A DNA stretch of 64,000 bases from Cohnella sp. WQ 127256 (lineage in GTDB: Bacteria > Bacillota > Bacilli > Paenibacillales > Paenibacillaceae). Below, piece by piece: positions 8,596 to 17,039 of this stretch; the stretch's first letter is position 1, and each line of letters starts with the position of its first letter. The notes beneath the pieces are model-generated. The model saw only the letters and a list, made by a program, of their open reading frames with translations, did not search any database and had not been told where the DNA came from. A program made the translations under genes and the position numbers. The DNA is taken from the NCBI RefSeq assembly GCF_024519285.1, contig NZ_JAMZCY010000004.1, positions 434,001 through 498,000 of the forward strand. The letters are read 5' to 3'.

Positions 8596-10026
8596 ATGAC
8601 ATGGATAACGATTGATCGAGCTTCTGGAGACCCATTATTCCGGCAAATATATACCGGCTTCCGGACGAAAATATTACAGGGCGAGATGCGCGGTGGAGAG
8701 CCACTCCCCAGTACCCGCGAGCTTGCTTCCAACCTTCAGGTTTCTAGAAATGTAGTTGTAGAGGCCTATGAACAGTTATTAGCCGAGGGATATATTGAAG
8801 GTCGACATGGATCTGGAACTTATGTAGCAGAAGGGACCTACTTGGATTCCCATGATTATATGCCCTTGCCTAGCCTAGATTTATCGCAGCAATCCGCCAT
8901 TAACGAGATTGAGGACTTGATTAATTTCCGACATGGCATTCCCGCCTTAGATTTCTTCCCACGACAGCTGTGGGGTCGTCTTGCCAAAAATCTGTGCATC
9001 GACGCTCCGAATGAGGCATTCGGATATGGTAAACCCGAAGGGAGCTTCGAGCTCAGGAGGGTCTTGGCCCGATATTTGCATCGGACAAGGGGTGTGATCT
9101 GTGAGCCCGATCAGTTGATTATTACAACAGGAGCAACTCAGGCGTTTTCCCTCATTTCCAAGCTGCTACTGTCAGATGAAGATGGCTCCAAAGTTATCAT
9201 CGAAGATCCGATCACCCACGAGCTTCACCAGATTTTTTCCCAACCGGGAAGCACTCTTCATCCTGTTCCTGTCGACTGGAATGGGATGATGACCCATTTG
9301 CTTCCGACCGATATTAAACCAAACTTTATTTATGTAACACCTTCTCATCAATTCCCACTAGGTGGCGTTCTTCCTATACAGCGTCGTGTTCAGTTAATTC
9401 AGTACGCAGCAACGACTGGTAGCTACATTGTGGAGGATGATTATGATAGTGAATTCCGCTATGAAAGTGCTCCTATAAGCTCTTTGCAGGGCTTAGATCC
9501 AGATCACGTCATCTATATTGGAACGTTTAGTAAAATCTTGTCACCCGCATTACGGATGGGCTATATCATACTCCCGCGTTCTCTTGTACAGGTTGCCCGT
9601 AGTCTGAAATGGCTCACAGATTTGCATACCCCTTCGTTAGAGCAGCTTACTCTCGCGAGCTTTATTGAGGAAGGACATCTGGACCGCCATGTGTCGAAAA
9701 TGAAGAAGCTATACCGCAAACGGCGTGATTTTTTGATGCGACTATTAACTCAAACCTTTGCTGACAATGTAACTATCCACGGGTATTCTACTGGGCTCCA
9801 CCTCATCGCCGAATTTTCAAACGTTACTTTTACTCCCGCCTTGTTGGAGCATTTCGAGCAATACGGAGTACGAGTTTACCCCGTAAGCATTCACGCCATC
9901 TATAAGGATAATCATCATAATCGAGTGATTCTTGGATATGGGAATTTATCAGAAGAGAAATTGGCTGAGGGAATTCGGAGGTTGGAGTCTGCTTTACAGC
10001 CGCTTATTAGAGGACAAATGACGTAA
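8596..10026 (+). CDS. MocR-family regulator (GntR HTH fused to aminotransferase-like domain)
   Basis: Product of 476 aa. The N-terminal winged helix (DPLFRQIYTGFRTKILQGEM...LPSTRELASNLQVSRNVVVEAYEQL...GYIEGRHGSGTYV, residues 10-80) joins a fold-type I PLP domain with VEDDYDSEFRYE and GTFSKILSPALRMGY, whose lysine should carry PLP. MocR proteins sense amino-compound or vitamin-B6 ligands through this domain. The start at 8596 is set by AAAGGA 9-10 nt upstream; an earlier TTG lacks a site. Divergent from proline dehydrogenase, its probable target, and possibly autoregulated through the repeat at 8530-8551. Confidence 0.88.
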   Translation: MTWITIDRASGDPLFRQIYTGFRTKILQGEMRGGEPLPSTRELASNLQVSRNVVVEAYEQLLAEGYIEGRHGSGTYVAEGTYLDSHDYMPLPSLDLSQQSAINEIEDLINFRHGIPALDFFPRQLWGRLAKNLCIDAPNEAFGYGKPEGSFELRRVLARYLHRTRGVICEPDQLIITTGATQAFSLISKLLLSDEDGSKVIIEDPITHELHQIFSQPGSTLHPVPVDWNGMMTHLLPTDIKPNFIYVTPSHQFPLGGVLPIQRRVQLIQYAATTGSYIVEDDYDSEFRYESAPISSLQGLDPDHVIYIGTFSKILSPALRMGYIILPRSLVQVARSLKWLTDLHTPSLEQLTLASFIEEGHLDRHVSKMKKLYRKRRDFLMRLLTQTFADNVTIHGYSTGLHLIAEFSNVTFTPALLEHFEQYGVRVYPVSIHAIYKDNHHNRVILGYGNLSEEKLAEGIRRLESALQPLIRGQMT

Positions 10027-10133
10027 CACAGTTCGAGCATATTTCACAAGAATCGACCACCTTCCAACATCTTCTTTAATAATAGATAGGAACTGAAAAA
10101 AAAAACCATATGAAATTACAAATCAACTGAACA

Positions 10134-10179
10134 TAAAAAAGGACCGTTCCCTTGCCACGAATGGCGTTGAACGGTCCTT
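10134..10179 (-). terminator. Intrinsic terminator after glycerate kinase, facing the mocR gene
   Basis: AAGGACCGTTC (10139-10149) pairs perfectly with GAACGGTCCTT (10169-10179). On the minus strand the stem is followed by six Ts. It may also act weakly for the convergent mocR transcript. Confidence 0.8.
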
Positions 10180-10221
10180 CTCTATGTGCTTATAAGATTG
10201 ATTAGCGCTAACCCATCATAC

Positions 10222-11349
10222 CTAGAGCCTAACAATTCGCATCATTTGTTCAGCTGCCTCTTCTAATAATGACGCTGTTTGTTTCATGGCTTCTTCAAGT
10301 GTCATTGGTCGGTTAACGATACTTACAACCGCGGATACTCCATGCTCATATAAATTATCGATTCCTTTGCCGATGGAGCCAGCCAACACGATGACAGGCA
10401 CGTTGTGTGCTCGGGCGACCCGGGCGACTCCAAATGGAGTTTTACCATGCACCGTCTGATAATCTACCTGACCTTCACCGGTAAAGACAAGATCCGCTTC
10501 CTTAACCGCCTCATCTAATCCGGTAACCCGAGTAACGATCGACACCCCCGACTCCAATACTCCGTTCAGGAAGGCAACAATCCCACCGGACAAGCCCCCT
10601 GCTGCGCCTGTTCCCGGGAGAAGATGAATAGCCACACCTCGCACACGTTCAATGACATCAGCGAAATGCTTCAAATTCTGGTCCAGCTGCTCTACCATTT
10701 CGGCAGATGCGCCCTTCTGTGGACCGAAAACCACTGATGCTCCATTCGGACCGATAAAAGGATTGTCTACATCGCATGCTACGGTGAAATGACTTTCCGC
10801 TATTCGTGGATCCAATCCGGTTATCCTGATGTCCACAACCTTTTCCAAGCATCCGCCGCCATAGCCAATCTGCTGCCCTTCCGCATCCAGTAATTCCACG
10901 CCCAGAGCCTGCAGCATACCTGCTCCACCATCGTTCGTAGCGCTACCGCCTACTGCCAGAATAAAGCTGCGGCAACCTTCGTCAAGAGCTGACTTGATCA
11001 ATTGTCCGAACCCATAGGTCGTCGTCTTTAACGGATTTCGTTCCTGTTCACCAATGAGATATAGCCCCGAAGACATCGCCATTTCAATGACTGCCGTCCT
11101 CCCATCCCCCAGTATGCCAAAGCCGGAATCAATCTCACGTCCCAACGGATCTTGGACAACCGCGCTTACGAACCTTCCTTGGGTGCCATCAACCAGACAG
11201 GACATCGTTCCTTCTCCGCCATCCGCCATTGGAATAATCCGGGTCACGCTATTAGAATTGGCTCGTTTGACCCCTCGCTCTATCGCCAACCCGACTTCCT
11301 GAGCCGTTAGGCTTCCTTTAAATGAATCTGGTGCAATGACAATGTTCAA
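10222..11349 (-). CDS. glxK: Glycerate kinase (GlxK/GarK type)
   Basis: Product of 375 aa, full family length. It phosphorylates D-glycerate with ATP. The diagnostic N-terminus MNIVIAPDSFKGSLTAQEVG, followed by IPMADGGEGT, GGSATNDGGAGMLQALG, LPGTGAAGGLSGG, and ADLVFTGEGQVDYQTVHGKTP are all present. It is followed by a terminator; upstream, 32 bp away and co-directional, is a MocR regulator gene, so the two may be co-transcribed. No glyoxylate or tartronate-semialdehyde genes are adjacent. Confidence 0.93.
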   Translation of the reverse strand: MNIVIAPDSFKGSLTAQEVGLAIERGVKRANSNSVTRIIPMADGGEGTMSCLVDGTQGRFVSAVVQDPLGREIDSGFGILGDGRTAVIEMAMSSGLYLIGEQERNPLKTTTYGFGQLIKSALDEGCRSFILAVGGSATNDGGAGMLQALGVELLDAEGQQIGYGGGCLEKVVDIRITGLDPRIAESHFTVACDVDNPFIGPNGASVVFGPQKGASAEMVEQLDQNLKHFADVIERVRGVAIHLLPGTGAAGGLSGGIVAFLNGVLESGVSIVTRVTGLDEAVKEADLVFTGEGQVDYQTVHGKTPFGVARVARAHNVPVIVLAGSIGKGIDNLYEHGVSAVVSIVNRPMTLEEAMKQTASLLEEAAEQMMRIVRL

Positions 11350-11381
11350 CTTTGCCCGCCTCCCTCATTATGGAAACCACG

Positions 11382-12797
11382 TTATTCGCTAAACCAAGCT
11401 TTCTTTAGTCGCAAGACACCTTCTTCGACCTTCTTATCGTTCATTCCACCAAAACCAAGCATCACATAAGAGGAAGGGACATGCGATGGATTCATCCAAT
11501 GATGGTTGGGCGAATACACCTTCACTCCATGCTGTAATGCGAGCTTGATCAGATCTCTGTTATCATGATTGCGAACATCGAGAAGCATATGCAAGCCAGC
11601 CTTCTGCCCAATGACCTCTACTCTATGCCCCATATGCTGTTGAATAGCTTTCAATAATGCTCTATGCCTCGTCTGGTACAGCTTTCTCATCTTGCGAATG
11701 TGTCGTTCGTAGTGCCCTTCTCTCATGAAGAGAAGCATTGCTTTCTGAAGAAGTGGCGACACGGACTGGCTATAAGGAGCTAATGCCTTCCGAAAGCTAA
11801 TCGCCATCTGCTCCGGCAGCACAAGATAACTCATGCGCACAGCGGGTAGGAATGACTTGGAGAAAGTACCCAAGTAGATGACTCTGTCGCCGATATCCAT
11901 CGCTTTCAGTGCTGGAATGGGCTGTCCCTGGTAACGAAACTCGCTATCGTAATCATCCTCAATAATAAGACCTTCTACTTCGTATGCCCACTGTAGCAGC
12001 TTGCTTCGCTTCTGTGCAGAGAGCACGCTCCCTAAGGGGAATTGATGCGATGGAGTCACATATACAGCTTTGACTGACTGCTGCCTAAGACTATTAACTT
12101 CTATTCCGTCCGTTTCAAGAGGGATCGGTTGGATGTCACGCCCGTGGTTGGCAAGAACCGTTCTAACTCCATCATAACCCGGTTCCTCCATCGCAACCCT
12201 CTGTGATAAGGGAAGTAATTGACAGAGTAAACTGATCGCTTGCTGCGTACCCGAGCAGAGAAACACTTGGCTAGACGAGCACACAACACCACGGGATTGG
12301 TATACATACTTCACCAATTGCTCCCGCAGCTCGCCGTTTCCTTGCGGATCACCATAGCCGAAAATCTCATAGGAGTCATGCTGCAGCGCGTCCACGAGAC
12401 ACTTTTTCCATATTTTCAGCGGAAAGCTGTCTAAATCCACATCCCCGTATTGAAAATCAAAGAGCGGCTGATTGTTTAAATCGGGATTTTGAAGCGGTTT
12501 AGTCTCCTTGTCACTCATCTGCATCGCAGCTGTAGTAAGCTCAATTCGCTCTATCGGTACAACATGCATCCCGCTTCGTGGCTTACTCTCTACATAACCC
12601 TCCGCGTGCAGCTGCTGATAAGCCGTTTCCACCGTATTCTTACTAAGCACTAGATGTGCGGAGAGCTGCCTGATAGAGGGCAACCGTTCGTTTTCCCTTA
12701 ACGCTCCCGCTTCGATTTCTTGTCTTATATAGGTATATAGCTGTTTGTAGACTGGAATATCACTTTGTTTATCAATGATCGGTGACAACCCTATCAT
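11382..12797 (-). CDS. MocR/PdxR-like regulator (GntR HTH plus aminotransferase-like domain)
   Basis: Product of 471 aa. GntR HTH (DIPVYKQLYTYIRQEIEAGAL...LPSIRQLSAHLVLSKNTVETAYQQL...GYVESKPRSGMHV) followed by a PLP domain with EDDYDSEFRYQG and GTFSKSFLPAVRMSY. Paralogous to the MocR at 8596 but clearly a different gene. It is divergent from a PNPOx-like flavoprotein (12901). MocR/PdxR proteins often control vitamin-B6 genes, so this neighbour is the likely target. Glycerate kinase follows 32 bp downstream on the same strand. Confidence 0.87.
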   Translation of the reverse strand: MIGLSPIIDKQSDIPVYKQLYTYIRQEIEAGALRENERLPSIRQLSAHLVLSKNTVETAYQQLHAEGYVESKPRSGMHVVPIERIELTTAAMQMSDKETKPLQNPDLNNQPLFDFQYGDVDLDSFPLKIWKKCLVDALQHDSYEIFGYGDPQGNGELREQLVKYVYQSRGVVCSSSQVFLCSGTQQAISLLCQLLPLSQRVAMEEPGYDGVRTVLANHGRDIQPIPLETDGIEVNSLRQQSVKAVYVTPSHQFPLGSVLSAQKRSKLLQWAYEVEGLIIEDDYDSEFRYQGQPIPALKAMDIGDRVIYLGTFSKSFLPAVRMSYLVLPEQMAISFRKALAPYSQSVSPLLQKAMLLFMREGHYERHIRKMRKLYQTRHRALLKAIQQHMGHRVEVIGQKAGLHMLLDVRNHDNRDLIKLALQHGVKVYSPNHHWMNPSHVPSSYVMLGFGGMNDKKVEEGVLRLKKAWFSE

Positions 12798-12833
12798 ATC
12801 CGCTCCAACTGCCCCCTCTTATTCGGTGTAATC

Positions 12834-12853
12834 TGTCACTTTTAACAATGACA
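12834..12853. promoter_or_regulatory. Short inverted repeat TGTCA-N10-TGACA between mocR and PNPOx genes
   Basis: Five-bp arms with the same 10-bp gap as the repeat in the other MocR divergent region (8530-8551). It lies 48 bp before the PNPOx start. Short arms make chance occurrence possible. Confidence 0.25.
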
Positions 12854-12900
12854 ATTCCCTACTAAACTAAACTTACCACAATATAGAAGGAGCGAGATCA

Positions 12901-13446
12901 TTGAACCCTATACGAATGTATAAGCTTGAATGTACGGATCTTATCAAAATCAATGGCTTTCTCGAACAGGCTAGAACCGGATTTCTAGGACTTTCAGCGA
13001 TGGATAGTCCCTATGTCGTTCCGCTAAATTATACTTGGTGGAAGGGGTCAGTCTATTTTCATGGGGCAGCCGAAGGACGCAAGGTGACTATTCTCCAGAG
13101 TAACTCGCAGGCTTGCTTTACCGTATGCGAAGATCAAGGTACGATCACTAACATCATTCCGGCAAAAACGGATACAGCCTATATGAGTGTCATGGTATTC
13201 GGAGTCGTCGAGCTCGTCACCGACCTCGAAGAAGCCACTGGGGCGATGCAATCTATACTAAATAAATATGTGCCTGGTTACTACGATAATCCCCTTGCTA
13301 AGAGTCACGTCGAGAAATATGTATCCTCACTTGGAAGCAGAACCGCGGTATTCAAGCTTATCCCCTCCGAGGTCACCGCGAAGGAAAACGAGGCTCAAGA
13401 GGGAGCTAAGTTCTATCCTGGGAAAACCCAGCATCATGAGGGATAG
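12901..13446 (+). CDS. Pyridoxamine 5'-phosphate oxidase-family (NimA-like) flavoprotein
   Basis: Product of 181 aa with a split-barrel flavin-binding fold: GFLGLSAMDSPYVVPLNYTWWKGSVYFHGAAEGRK is the typical NimA/PNPOx-like block that binds FMN, and VMVFGVVELVTD follows. It starts at a TTG, chosen because AAGGAG lies 8 nt upstream; an ATG five codons later has no site. Such proteins are small flavin-dependent reductases or oxidases, frequently paired with MocR regulators, as here. The final 13 bp overlap the 3' end of the convergent AraC gene. Confidence 0.82.
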   Translation: MNPIRMYKLECTDLIKINGFLEQARTGFLGLSAMDSPYVVPLNYTWWKGSVYFHGAAEGRKVTILQSNSQACFTVCEDQGTITNIIPAKTDTAYMSVMVFGVVELVTDLEEATGAMQSILNKYVPGYYDNPLAKSHVEKYVSSLGSRTAVFKLIPSEVTAKENEAQEGAKFYPGKTQHHEG

Positions 13447-14489
13447 TAGAGGCTACTAGGAGTGTCTTCCTCGATTTTGTCATTTTTCCGACGCTGACGA
13501 TATTCTCCCGGGGTTATCCCCGTCCACTTTCGAAAAGCCTTCTGGAACGCACTCGGCTCTGAAAAATGCAAGAAATACGCGATATCCCCAATGCTATACT
13601 CCGGCCGGATGAGATACCAGAGCGCGAGCTCCTTGCGAACTTCATTCGCTAGGCGATTGTACGAGGTATTCTCCTGCTGGAGCTTGGCCTGCAAGGTTCT
13701 AACACTCATACGCATTTCTTTAGCAGCCTCCTGCAAAGTCGGAAACCGCCGTGCCATTCCGTCGATAATCCATCTGCTCAACTCGCCCGAAACAACAGAA
13801 CCCTCGGTTAGCTTCGCTCTCACTTCCTCAGCAATCGCTTCGAACACTCCTAACAACCGCGCATCCGCGCTTAGAACCGGATAATCCAACACTGCTTTGC
13901 TCATTCGAATCGTATTGGAATCCTGCCCGAACATAGGGACCACACCAAATGCCGATACATACTCCTCAACCTCGATAGATTGACTATGTATAAATCGAAT
14001 TTCTTTAACGGCGATAGGTCTGCACCCTAGCCCAAGCATCGTTTGGTAAAAAGAGGCTGTCATATCCTCCATGCAATGCCGATTCGCCGCTTGACTTGGA
14101 TGAGTGAAAAACAGGCGAATAACAACATCATCCCCTTGAGCTTCAACATCCGCATTAAAACCACTACAAACGATTACATTGTATTTTTGGTAGGCTGCTA
14201 GTGCCTCTCCGATTGTCTTCGAATGCTGCATCACATAGCCTAAAACACCTAAATCAGAAACATTCATCTTCTGCCCTTGGTGCAAGCCAAAAGCGTCATC
14301 ACCTGTAAATAGGGAAGCAGCCGTCACGATCCGTTCGAATTCGTCCTCCGCAATGCGCGCATCCGGATTCATTAGAAGACCTGTATCAATAGAAGCATAG
14401 CTGCAAAAAGCGTCCCAATCGAACCCCTTTAGTCTTATCGTTTTCATTACTGGAAATAGAAAAGACACAGATACGCCCTGACTTTTCAC
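13434..14489 (-). CDS. AraC-family transcriptional regulator with N-terminal arabinose_bd-type domain
   Basis: Product of 351 aa. Residues 1-190 resemble the domain of OruR/ArgR-like AraC proteins (GLHQGQKMNVSDLGVLGYVMQHSKTIGEALAAYQKY). The C-terminal double HTH includes PTLQEAAKEMRMSVRTLQAKLQQENTSY and YSIGDIAYFLHFSEPSAFQKAFRKWTGITPGEYR. The GTG at 14489 has AAGGAGG 8 nt upstream and is preferred to a GTG eight codons earlier. It is divergent from an NAD(P)H quinone reductase, its probable target. Its stop region overlaps the PNPOx gene by 13 bp. Confidence 0.87.
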   Translation of the reverse strand: MKSQGVSVSFLFPVMKTIRLKGFDWDAFCSYASIDTGLLMNPDARIAEDEFERIVTAASLFTGDDAFGLHQGQKMNVSDLGVLGYVMQHSKTIGEALAAYQKYNVIVCSGFNADVEAQGDDVVIRLFFTHPSQAANRHCMEDMTASFYQTMLGLGCRPIAVKEIRFIHSQSIEVEEYVSAFGVVPMFGQDSNTIRMSKAVLDYPVLSADARLLGVFEAIAEEVRAKLTEGSVVSGELSRWIIDGMARRFPTLQEAAKEMRMSVRTLQAKLQQENTSYNRLANEVRKELALWYLIRPEYSIGDIAYFLHFSEPSAFQKAFRKWTGITPGEYRQRRKNDKIEEDTPSSLYYPS

Positions 14490-14659
14490 AAGAGTTACCT
14501 CCTTAGTTTGCACAAATGATCAATATATTCGCGCATTTCAACATTTGAATCATACCTTGCCGAAACTATCATAATTGTATACCCATCTTATCACGGTTAG
14601 ATCGGAGAACACACCACATTCAAGCACCCTATTCGAGAGCAAAGGTGGAATAAATAAAG

Positions 14660-15235
14660 ATGAATATTGCCGTCATCATCGGACATCCCTACCCGAAAAG
14701 CTATTGTAACGCGCTAGCTGAAGCCTACACACAAGGTGCCGCTACGAGCGGTGCGATTGTCCGTACCCTCGAACTCAGTCAACTCCAGTTCAACCCCAAC
14801 TTGCAATACGGTTACCATAAGAGGACTGAGCTAGAGGACGATCTAATCGCTGCACAAGAGACTATTCGCTGGGCTGATCATCTGGTGTTCGTTTATCCCA
14901 CTTGGTGGGCTACGATGCCTGCTATCTTGAAGGGCTTCATTGATCGGGTATTCCTACCGGGGTTTGCCTTCAAAGCGAAGCCAGATTCTCTCATGACCGA
15001 GAAGCTTCTGAAGGGAAAAACCGCACGTCTCATTGTAACTATGGATTCCCCTCCGTGGTATTACCGCTTAGTTCTTAGAAGGTCCGGTCATACTGTCATG
15101 AAGCGTGGCATCCTCCAGTTCTGCGGCATCAACCCCGTCCGTATTACTGAGATCGGCACGATGAAAATGAAGACTCCCGAGGCGCGGACAAAGTGGCTTC
15201 AGAAGGTTCAAGGGTTAGGCGCAAAATGGGCTTAA
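14660..15235 (+). CDS. NAD(P)H-dependent flavodoxin-fold quinone oxidoreductase
   Basis: Product of 191 aa. Flavodoxin-like fold of the KefF/MdaB/NQO family: AVIIGHPYPKSYCNALAEAY binds FMN/FAD phosphate, WADHLVFVYPTWWATMPAILKGFIDRVFLPGFAF is the central family signature, and GILQFCGI follows. It would reduce quinones or nitro compounds by two electrons. Divergent from the AraC regulator at 14489, which probably controls it in response to an aromatic or quinone signal (inference). Confidence 0.88.
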   Translation: MNIAVIIGHPYPKSYCNALAEAYTQGAATSGAIVRTLELSQLQFNPNLQYGYHKRTELEDDLIAAQETIRWADHLVFVYPTWWATMPAILKGFIDRVFLPGFAFKAKPDSLMTEKLLKGKTARLIVTMDSPPWYYRLVLRRSGHTVMKRGILQFCGINPVRITEIGTMKMKTPEARTKWLQKVQGLGAKWA

Positions 15236-15259
15236 GTGTGGGTGCTTATCCGAGTACCG

Positions 15260-15333
15260 CTACAGTTCGACGCCACCTAACTACGTGGCTTGTTTTGCTA
15301 GTTTGGTGCTCTACAGTTCGGCGACACCTAACT
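15260..15333. repeat. Pair of 23-bp imperfect direct repeats
   Basis: CTACAGTTCGACGCCACCTA (first 20 bases, 15260-15282) recurs as CTACAGTTCGGCGACACCTA (15311-15333), two differences, with a 51-bp period. It lies between the quinone reductase stop and its terminator. It looks like a short dispersed intergenic repeat. Confidence 0.6.
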
Positions 15334-15340
15334 CAAATCA

Positions 15341-15366
15341 AAGGCTGCCCCGTCCGGGGCAGCCTT
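15341..15366. terminator. Bidirectional intrinsic terminator between the quinone reductase and GNAT genes
   Basis: AAGGCTGCCCCG (15341-15352) pairs perfectly with CGGGGCAGCCTT (15355-15366) around two bases. It lies between convergent genes and ends 5 bp before the GNAT stop codon. T-runs are short on both sides. Confidence 0.7.
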
Positions 15367-15370
15367 CAAC

Positions 15371-16180
15371 CTACTTAAATTTAACATCCGCAATTTTTCC
15401 GTTTTTTACGAAGCCAATGTTCTGATAAACCTTGTTAGAATGTGGATTTTTCAAATCCGCATACAGCATTGGCACTAAGTGTTCCTTCACTAACATTGTG
15501 CACAGCCCCGCTACAATTGCACTTGCATAGCCTTTCTTGCGCATAGAAGTCGGTGTATATACCGCGTTAATCCGAGCATAGCATGCTGAACGATGAGCAA
15601 TGTTAGCCATGGAGACTGGACTGTTATCTACCATCCAGAGGAACAAGCTTCCCGATTTCACCATGCTCTCTGCTCCGGCAATCTGACTGACCGGATCAAC
15701 AGGTTTGCCGTACGCCGCCTCTGAGAATCCTGCCATAAACTCTGCTACAATCTCGATGTGCTGCTCATTAGCTGGCTGTATCGTTCCTCCAATATCCACG
15801 GGTTGCTTAACCTCTGGACAATAATAAGATTCCATATCCATATGAGGAAGGTATCCTATACCTCTAGTCTCGAAATACACCTGTGTAAATAGCTCAATCG
15901 TCTGAGGCGCGCCGGTTATACCCAATAAGTCCATTCCGTCGAGACAATCTATCAGCTCATGTAACCGGATCCTTCGTTCATCTTCACTGACATCATTGGA
16001 AATCCAGAGCCAGGCATTATGTCCCTCAGATTGAGCAAATATCATCTTCCCATCAGGTGTCTTGAAGCGAGTAGAACTCTCTATCTCACAAATTCGATAG
16101 AGCAAATTGTACTGAACTTGATCAACCCGATCTAAGTTACAATCAACAGCTTGTTCGTCGACTTCAAACTTTTCCCACAT
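15371..16180 (-). CDS. GNAT-family N-acetyltransferase under T-box control
   Basis: Product of 269 aa from the ATG at 16180 (GGGGG about 6 nt upstream). The C-terminal half is a GNAT domain: INAVYTPTSMRKKGYASAIVAGL is the acetyl-CoA-binding motif A and LYADLKNPHSNKVYQNIGF is motif B, resembling the FR47-like group. The N-terminal 120 residues have no recognised motif. The open frame continues upstream through the T-box RNA, but that part is non-coding leader. Being the sole gene behind the T-box, it should be expressed when the matching tRNA is uncharged, linking the substrate to amino-acid shortage. The substrate is unknown. Confidence 0.82.
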   Translation of the reverse strand: MWEKFEVDEQAVDCNLDRVDQVQYNLLYRICEIESSTRFKTPDGKMIFAQSEGHNAWLWISNDVSEDERRIRLHELIDCLDGMDLLGITGAPQTIELFTQVYFETRGIGYLPHMDMESYYCPEVKQPVDIGGTIQPANEQHIEIVAEFMAGFSEAAYGKPVDPVSQIAGAESMVKSGSLFLWMVDNSPVSMANIAHRSACYARINAVYTPTSMRKKGYASAIVAGLCTMLVKEHLVPMLYADLKNPHSNKVYQNIGFVKNGKIADVKFK

Positions 16181-16220
16181 ACGATTCCCCCACCCCCACA
16201 ATTGGCTTAACTGCAAAACG

Positions 16221-16470
16221 CAAAAAACTCCGCCCTGTGAGGGACGAAGTTGCTCCGTGTTACCACCCTGATTGATGTGCATAAGCACATCCTCTCTGCC
16301 ATCATCTATTCATGATGCCCCATATTAACGGTTGGATTCCGGGTCTGCCTACTTTTTTCAATCGGAGACCTGCTCTGAGGTGATTTTTCGATCCTAGTCG
16401 CTGACTGCTTCTCACCAATCCGCAGCTCTCTGCACAGCTAACTTAGGTTTACTTGTCCTCGTCATCGCAT
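16221..16470 (-). promoter_or_regulatory. T-box riboswitch leader, best specifier AUC (Ile)
   Basis: On the minus strand the leader shows a stem I base GAGG/CCTC, an AGTA on the 5' side of the specifier loop, and GAAAA-ATC-A on the 3' side followed by CCTCAGAGC. This has the same spacing as the GGC specifier in B. subtilis glyQS (recalled). The distal region reads AGAGAGCTGCGG. The T-box sequence AGGGTGGTAACACGG is at 16255-16269, and TGGT fits a tRNA with discriminator base A, as in tRNA-Ile. A terminator (AACTTCGTCCCT/AGGGCGGAGTT then TTTTTT) spans 16221-16251. The specifier call is by alignment and should be treated as likely, not certain. Confidence 0.85.
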
Positions 16471-16491
16471 TTACAATGTATCGTTTTTTAC

Positions 16492-16520
16492 ATTCTAAAC
16501 CTGTAAATGGATAGGATCAA
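16492..16520 (-). promoter_or_regulatory. Sigma-A-type promoter for the T-box/GNAT transcript
   Basis: TTGATC (-35, 16515-16520) and TAGAAT (-10, 16492-16497) are separated by exactly 17 bp. Transcription would start about 10-15 bp before stem I of the T-box. Confidence 0.65.
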
Positions 16521-16560
16521 GGAATACTTCTTCGTGGGACTTTGCCGGAACCAAAGCCGT

Positions 16561-16854
16561 CTATTTCAAATTAGACAAACCTACATTGTTAAACAACACC
16601 GTTATCGTGTCGTACTGCTTAGCCGTATATTCAACCGCTTCTCTGATAGAGTCCTCTTGTGAAGCATCTAAGAATATACCACTCGCTTCTCCGCCTTGAC
16701 TTCGAATCTGCTCTGCTGCTTCCTTAGCCCCATCTACATTGAAATCTGCGATCACCACTTTGGCACCTTCTTTAGCCAATAAAATGGCCGAAGACAGCCC
16801 AATACCCGAAGCTCCTCCAGTAACCAATGCAACCTTACCTTGTACCCGTCCCAT
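16561..16854 (-). pseudogene. Truncated short-chain dehydrogenase (SDR), N-terminal half only
   Basis: A 97-codon frame with a good start (AAGGGG 7 nt before the ATG at 16854). It encodes a normal SDR N-terminus: KVALVTGGASGIGLSSAILLAKEG (cofactor loop), VVIADFN, LDASQEDS and LFNNVGLSNLK. It then stops, before the catalytic Ser and YxxxK of the usual 250-residue enzyme. No continuation is visible in the other frames in the 90 bp before the T-box promoter. It is probably a deletion remnant and cannot be an active dehydrogenase. Confidence 0.8.
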
Positions 16855-17039
16855 GTGCTGTCCCCTTTGTGAATCGTGTCTGATGCCTTTCAATTAGCAT
16901 CTCCTTGATCGGAGTAACCGATGCAATCGAAGGATCATCTCTTCACATTGAATTGCTTAGATAGACAGGTGTCACACAGGATTGTGCAGAAGGATGTAGA
17001 ATACGTTGTAGATAAACTATTCGATGGGGGAACGTTTTT

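Noticed and set aside
16181..16288. Extension of the GNAT coding frame upstream to 16288
   Set aside because: This part of the frame is the T-box antiterminator/terminator RNA, with no ribosome site; the ATG at 16180 has one.
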